A DNA stretch of 8,952 nt, from positions 1 to 8,952 of the forward strand of contig JAUWPC010000131.1 of NCBI GenBank assembly GCA_030611815.1, in the 5' to 3' direction. Origin of the DNA: Desulfobacteraceae bacterium (lineage in GTDB: Bacteria > Desulfobacterota > DSM-4660 > Desulfatiglandales > Desulfatiglandaceae). This document shows positions 6,272 to 8,952 of this stretch, one piece after another (positions within the stretch are counted from its first letter, which is position 1; every line of letters begins with the position of its first letter). Position numbers and translations under genes: made by a program. The notes beneath the pieces are model-generated. The model ran no database searches. It was not told the origin of the DNA and saw only the letters and a program-made list of their open reading frames with translations.

Positions 6272-7018
6272 TTATCCGTTCCATTTGCCCCGCATTGATT
6301 CCCAGCTCTCGCCGGCCGTGGCGTCCTCGGCCATTTCCGGTGCCTGGCTTGCCTCTTTGCCCCAGACCCCTAAGTCATAACCGGTTACATACTCCTCGCA
6401 GACCGCTCCCCCACCGCAGATAAAGGGGATAGCCAGACCGGCCGCCTCGAGCTGATGGGCGATCTTTGGAAAGGCGGTCATGGTGGTGGTCATCAGGGCA
6501 GTACCTGTGACCATAACGGGCTTATGTTCCTTGCACGCGGCCACAACCTTTTCAACCGGAACATCAGCGCCCAAGTCCACAACCTCATAGCCATTGGCAT
6601 TGAGCAGGGCATTGACGATAACCTGTCCGATGTCGTGGATATCTCCTTCGGCCGTATGGGTGACTACCGTGGACTTTCTGTCCATGGATTTACCCATTTT
6701 TGCCTCACACTCGGCGATTCCCACATTCATGGCGTCTGAGGAGAGGATGACCTGAGGAAGAAAATACACCCCCTCATCCCACAGACGGCTTACCTCGTTC
6801 ATACCCGCAATCAAGGCATCGTTGATGATATCGATGGGCGATTTTGATCCCAGGGCCTTTTGGACGACCGGCAGGATCCCCTCATCATCCCCCTCCACAA
6901 CGAACTTGGCGATCTCCTGCAAGGTCGCATCTTTAGAAACCTCCCTGGCTTCCCCTGTGACCTCACCATCAAGGTCATAACGTTTGAAAATGTTAGAAAA
7001 ATCATCTAAATATCTCAT
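6272..7018 (-). CDS. mtaC: Methanol corrinoid protein MtaC
   Basis: Corrinoid-carrying subunit that shuttles the methyl group between MtaB and MtaA. The 248-residue product has an N-terminal helical cap domain (about 30-110; SPIDIINDALIAGMNEVSRL, DEGVYFLPQVILSSDAM) and a C-terminal cobalamin-binding Rossmann domain. The cobalt-ligating histidine is H128 in GDIHDIG, followed by the nucleotide-tail contacts TGTALMTTTM (171-180) and CGGGAV (201-206). Similarity to methanogen MtaC extends over almost the full length. The ATG at 7018 is fixed by a strong AGGAGG site a few bases upstream; the frame extends further upstream but shows no family similarity there and overlaps mtaA. It lies 76 nt after mtaA, with a small hairpin in the gap. 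Confidence 0.96.
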   Translation of the reverse strand: MRYLDDFSNIFKRYDLDGEVTGEAREVSKDATLQEIAKFVVEGDDEGILPVVQKALGSKSPIDIINDALIAGMNEVSRLWDEGVYFLPQVILSSDAMNVGIAECEAKMGKSMDRKSTVVTHTAEGDIHDIGQVIVNALLNANGYEVVDLGADVPVEKVVAACKEHKPVMVTGTALMTTTMTAFPKIAHQLEAAGLAIPFICGGGAVCEEYVTGYDLGVWGKEASQAPEMAEDATAGESWESMRGKWNG

Positions 7019-7059
7019 TTCGTCCTCCTTCCTTTTCCTCTGTTTAAGGTATATAAATC

Positions 7060-7075
7060 GGCTCCGGCAGAAGCC
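7060..7075 (-). other. Intercistronic hairpin between mtaA and mtaC
   Basis: The minus-strand RNA GGCUUC-UGCC-GGAGCC folds into a 6-bp stem (one G-U pair) with a four-base loop. It lies about 20 nt after the mtaA stop and is not followed by a T-run. It may mark RNA processing or protect the mtaC end of the transcript, but it is small and could be incidental. Confidence 0.35.
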
Positions 7076-7094
7076 ACTAATATCCTTCAGACAA

Positions 7095-8108
7095 CTAATG
7101 GGCCTTGGCCACTTCCACCATGGCCAAGAGGTTTTCCGTGGGCGTGCCAGGCGCAACCGCACAGCCCGGGGCCAGGATCTGGATGCCGTCGGCAATTGAC
7201 TCCTCGCAACCCTCTTTGACCGTATCTGCATCTTTCATAAAGAGGGTCGTAGCAGTATCTACTCCACCCATCAAAATAATTTGAGTTCCACACTTTTGCC
7301 GTGCAAGTCTGGCATCGGCTTTTGGTTCTAAACTCAGTATCTCTGCCCCGGTTTGACCCATCCATTCCACAATGGAGTCCACATTCCCACAAATATGCAA
7401 AATCTTGGGAACGGGGATGGCGTCAAATTGTCTTTTTTGATATTCCAGCTCGATGTCTCTGTACGTCTTCGGGGCAATGAGTTCTGGCGACGCAGTCATG
7501 TCTTCACAGGAGATTATGTCAGCGCCGGCATCTACGAGCGCCTTGGCCAGGGCCGTCCCGGCCTTCTCTGCCACCTCAAGAAAGGGCCGGATCTTGTCAG
7601 GTGCCTTAAAGGTGGCCTTGAGAATGGGAACAGCATCCAAAAGGGATCCCGCAATGGTAAAAGGCCCTATGATCCCTGCCACAATGGGTACCTCGTCGCC
7701 CACCTCTTTTTTGAGAATTTTCACCGCCTTTAGCAACTCCGGTATCGAGCCCCTGGAGAGAAAGTCATCCGGAAACACAGGGGTGTCGTCCAGCTTGTAA
7801 GGGGGCGGATGTTCGATCCCCGGGATGCCTTCCCCACCTTCAACGGCTTTTGCCGGTTTATATGTACACCCGAGGGCGACCGCCTCGAATGTCTGGCAAA
7901 ATGGCACCCTGACCGCATCAAAACCGAGCACTGTATAAGCAGCCAGGGCCTGTTTTGCCATTGTCTCCCCCTTTAGATGGCCTTCCGGCCAAAAGGCCTG
8001 TACCTTCTCCATCTGATCGTAGGTTGGCGTGGAATTAGCCCCGAAACAGGGCATCCTGTCCGGGCTTTGATGATTCAAGACAGCCATCACTCGCTCCTTA
8101 GAGTTCAT
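7095..8108 (-). CDS. mtaA: Methylcobamide methyltransferase MtaA (UroD/HemE fold)
   Basis: Second methyltransferase of the system: it takes the methyl group from methyl-MtaC and gives it to the pathway acceptor. The 337-residue product is a uroporphyrinogen-decarboxylase-fold protein of the MtaA/MtbA/CmuA group, starting MNSKERVMAVLNHQSPDRMP. The catalytic zinc site is present as H238-x-C240 (KILHICGNVD) and C316 (ILAPGCAVAPGTPTEN), matching His237/Cys239/Cys316 as I recall for M. barkeri MtaA. These zinc ligands separate it from true HemE decarboxylase. The acceptor is CoM in methanogens; in the Moorella three-component system it is tetrahydrofolate. The sequence alone does not tell which applies here. 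The ATG is preceded by GGAGGAG and overlaps the stop of a possible 67-codon ORF (TAATG). Confidence 0.94.
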   Translation of the reverse strand: MNSKERVMAVLNHQSPDRMPCFGANSTPTYDQMEKVQAFWPEGHLKGETMAKQALAAYTVLGFDAVRVPFCQTFEAVALGCTYKPAKAVEGGEGIPGIEHPPPYKLDDTPVFPDDFLSRGSIPELLKAVKILKKEVGDEVPIVAGIIGPFTIAGSLLDAVPILKATFKAPDKIRPFLEVAEKAGTALAKALVDAGADIISCEDMTASPELIAPKTYRDIELEYQKRQFDAIPVPKILHICGNVDSIVEWMGQTGAEILSLEPKADARLARQKCGTQIILMGGVDTATTLFMKDADTVKEGCEESIADGIQILAPGCAVAPGTPTENLLAMVEVAKAH

Positions 8109-8311
8109 TATAGCTCCTCCTTTGGTATAAATTTGATGTTTGGAATGTTTTCAGATAGGTATGAATAGCGGAAAAAATGTGCTATTGAGACGTTCAATAA
8201 CAATTGGAACACGCCTAATTTCCCTGTAGCCGCCTGAGGGGCCTTCTTTCTGAATGTCCACCTCATGCTGCCAGCAGAATTGGTTCGCAAGAACGTAGAT
8301 TTATCGCACAC
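8108..8311 (-). CDS. Possible 67-aa leader protein before mtaA
   Basis: Not recognised. A GTG at 8311 has an excellent ribosome site, GGAGGAG with 7-nt spacing (8319-8325), and the ORF ends in TAA sharing an A with the mtaA ATG (TAATG), the classic layout for translational coupling. The product begins MCDKSTFLRTNSAG, is basic in the middle (MRWTFRKKAPQ), has a short hydrophobic patch (VFQLLLNVSIAHFF) and ends IKFIPKEEL. No domain or metal motif is visible, and codon use is looser than in neighbouring genes. It is the only well-placed translation start between the riboswitch and mtaA, so if the riboswitch acts on translation this would be a target. It could equally be a non-coding leader with a chance ORF. 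Confidence 0.35.
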   Translation of the reverse strand: MCDKSTFLRTNSAGSMRWTFRKKAPQAATGKLGVFQLLLNVSIAHFFRYSYLSENIPNIKFIPKEEL

Positions 8312-8432
8312 GAAACGTCTCCTCCATTAAACAGAAGCTCTGCTAAGTAAAAGACAAAACGAACAAAACAAATGGTCCGCTGCAATATAAAAGCTATAGC
8401 TTACGACAAAGCGTGGAATCGAACATCAGGGA
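8312..8432 (-). other. mtaA leader, unassigned stretch after the riboswitch
   Basis: Transcribed leader between the riboswitch expression region and the possible 67-codon ORF. It holds a T-rich run on the minus strand (complement of about 8345-8372) and the ribosome site of that ORF near 8319-8325. I see no other gene, promoter or strong hairpin in it. Confidence 0.3.
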
Positions 8433-8495
8433 TTGAGGTATTAAAAAATCCTCAAATGGGGGGACACAGCCTTCACCCTCGAAAGAGCTATATCC
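8433..8495 (-). promoter_or_regulatory. Candidate riboswitch expression platform
   Basis: Six nt after the B12 box a 9-bp stem can form between GGATATAGC (complement of 8487-8495) and GCTGTGTCC (complement of 8462-8470), including two G-U pairs, with four further pairs inside. About 13 nt later a T6 run (8443-8448) lies in the loop of a second, 6-bp hairpin (TTGAGG/CCTCAA, 8433-8455). The T-run does not directly follow a stem, so this is not a standard intrinsic terminator; control could be by termination in another fold or by translation. Confidence 0.45.
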
Positions 8496-8499
8496 TTAT

Positions 8500-8735
8500 T
8501 GGGCAGGTGATCCTGACTTGCGGCTTCCCATCATGCGCTCAGCACTAAGTGCCTGACAGTGGCTCGTTGCAGATTTCGCTCTTAGGAACAAATAAAAATG
8601 GATGGCTCCAAAGAGCCCTTTCCTTTTTGAATGACTCGGAGAAAAAGGATAAGGTTGCCGCTCACAGTTGCGGGGCAGCGATGGTTTTTCACCATCTTCC
8701 CTACCTTGAGAGGTCACATAGTCTTAATGATTCCT
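8500..8735 (-). ncRNA. Cobalamin riboswitch aptamer
   Basis: The minus strand shows the conserved core of the cobalamin riboswitch in the correct order: GGGAAGATGGTGAAAAACC, then CGCTGCCCCGCAACTGTGAG leading into CGGC, then AGCCACTGTC, GGGAAGCCGCAAGTCAGGA and the B12 box AGTCAGGATCACCTGCC (complement of 8502-8518). Between AGCGG and GCCACTG there is an enlarged segment of about 104 nt containing two stable hairpins (8621-8649, 8-bp stem; 8604-8617, 5-bp stem). The 5' edge is approximate because I did not resolve the outer helix. Such aptamers bind adenosyl-, methyl- or hydroxocobalamin and usually lower expression of downstream genes; downstream here are mtaA, mtaC and the CobW gene. Confidence 0.93.
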
Positions 8736-8835
8736 CCCACTTTCGGGATTACATCTTTTAATGATTTTTCGGTCCTGTCACCTCCTTACGTTACGAGTCA
8801 TGAGTTCTTCTAACATTTAAACAAGTGTCATAAGT

Positions 8836-8850
8836 GCAATTTCGATGCCA
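8836..8850 (-). promoter_or_regulatory. Sigma-54 (-24/-12)-type promoter of the mtaA leader
   Basis: The minus strand reads TGGCATCGAAATTGC, with GG and GC exactly 10 nt apart and TTGC intact; only the last base of TGGCAC differs. Transcription would start at about 8824, roughly 90 nt before the riboswitch. Its orientation and position fit expression of the riboswitch-mtaA-mtaC unit. Only a weak partial copy of the mtaB activator-site motif (ACCTGA, complement of 8893-8898) is visible upstream, and it is too close to be a standard enhancer; real sites may lie beyond the window. Otherwise I see nothing in 8851-8952. Confidence 0.7.
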
Positions 8851-8952
8851 GGCACTGTAGCATCCAATCTGACCGCTAAAATTGAAAAAATGTCAGGTAG
8901 GGCGCAGCTTTAGGAGAAGTGTCTTGAAGCAAACTGCACGTTAGAGTTATGT

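Noticed and set aside
6272..7231. Longer form of mtaC starting at 7231
   Set aside because: The extra 71 codons overlap mtaA in another frame, have no MtaC similarity, and a strong AGGAGG site marks the ATG at 7018.
8496..8761. Short open frames on both strands across 8496-8761
   Set aside because: They cover the conserved cobalamin riboswitch core, so the conservation is explained by RNA structure; none has a convincing ribosome site.
8778..8787. Full anti-Shine-Dalgarno complement AAGGAGGTGA on the minus strand
   Set aside because: Not followed by a start codon at usable distance that opens a real frame (the next ATG is followed at once by TAA); possibly part of RNA structure before the riboswitch.
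8777..8794. GTCACCT...GTTAC resembling the activator site near the mtaA promoter
   Set aside because: It lies downstream of the promoter, has a different spacer, and overlaps the AAGGAGGTGA stretch; similarity is too weak.

Overview
The window holds most of a corrinoid-dependent methanol methyltransferase locus, and every confident gene is on the minus strand. Read 5'->3' on that strand (from high to low coordinates), the order is: a sigma-54-type promoter (8836-8850), a long leader with a cobalamin riboswitch (about 8500-8735), a possible 67-residue leader ORF, mtaA, mtaC, a CobW/COG0523 GTPase, an AmiS/UreI-like membrane protein, a sigma-54 enhancer-binding activator, a second sigma-54 promoter with IHF-like and activator-site-like elements, mtaB, a hairpin terminator, a small Cys-rich protein, and the 5' two thirds of a ramA-like gene that runs off the window at position 1.

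How the parts fit: MtaB (zinc enzyme) breaks the C-O bond of methanol and methylates the Co(I) corrinoid carried by MtaC. MtaA (zinc enzyme, HxC...C site) removes the methyl group from MtaC and passes it to an acceptor, which is CoM in methanogens and tetrahydrofolate in acetogens such as Moorella. The RamA-like protein is expected to re-reduce accidentally oxidised Co(II) corrinoid. The CobW GTPase is a candidate metal chaperone for the Zn or Co centres, and the AmiS/UreI-like protein is a candidate channel for a small neutral solute. The activator would drive sigma-54 transcription of mtaB.

Organism: two good -24/-12 promoters, an NtrC-type activator, an exact match to the IHF consensus, AGGAGG-type ribosome binding sites and intermediate GC suggest an anaerobic bacterium, most likely Desulfobacterota (sulfate reducer or syntroph). 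A Firmicute acetogen is less likely. This is an inference; no taxonomic marker is present.

Most interesting points: (1) a cobalamin riboswitch sits in front of genes that use cobalamin, the reverse of the usual logic; (2) mtaB is separated from mtaAC under its own sigma-54 promoter, with a complete set of candidate control elements; (3) the first 14 nt of the predicted mtaB transcript are exactly complementary to the region just upstream of the activator's start codon; (4) there are accessory genes of unknown role (CobW GTPase, AmiS/UreI-like protein, small Cys-rich protein). I see no tRNA, rRNA, CRISPR array, insertion sequence or plausible plus-strand gene.
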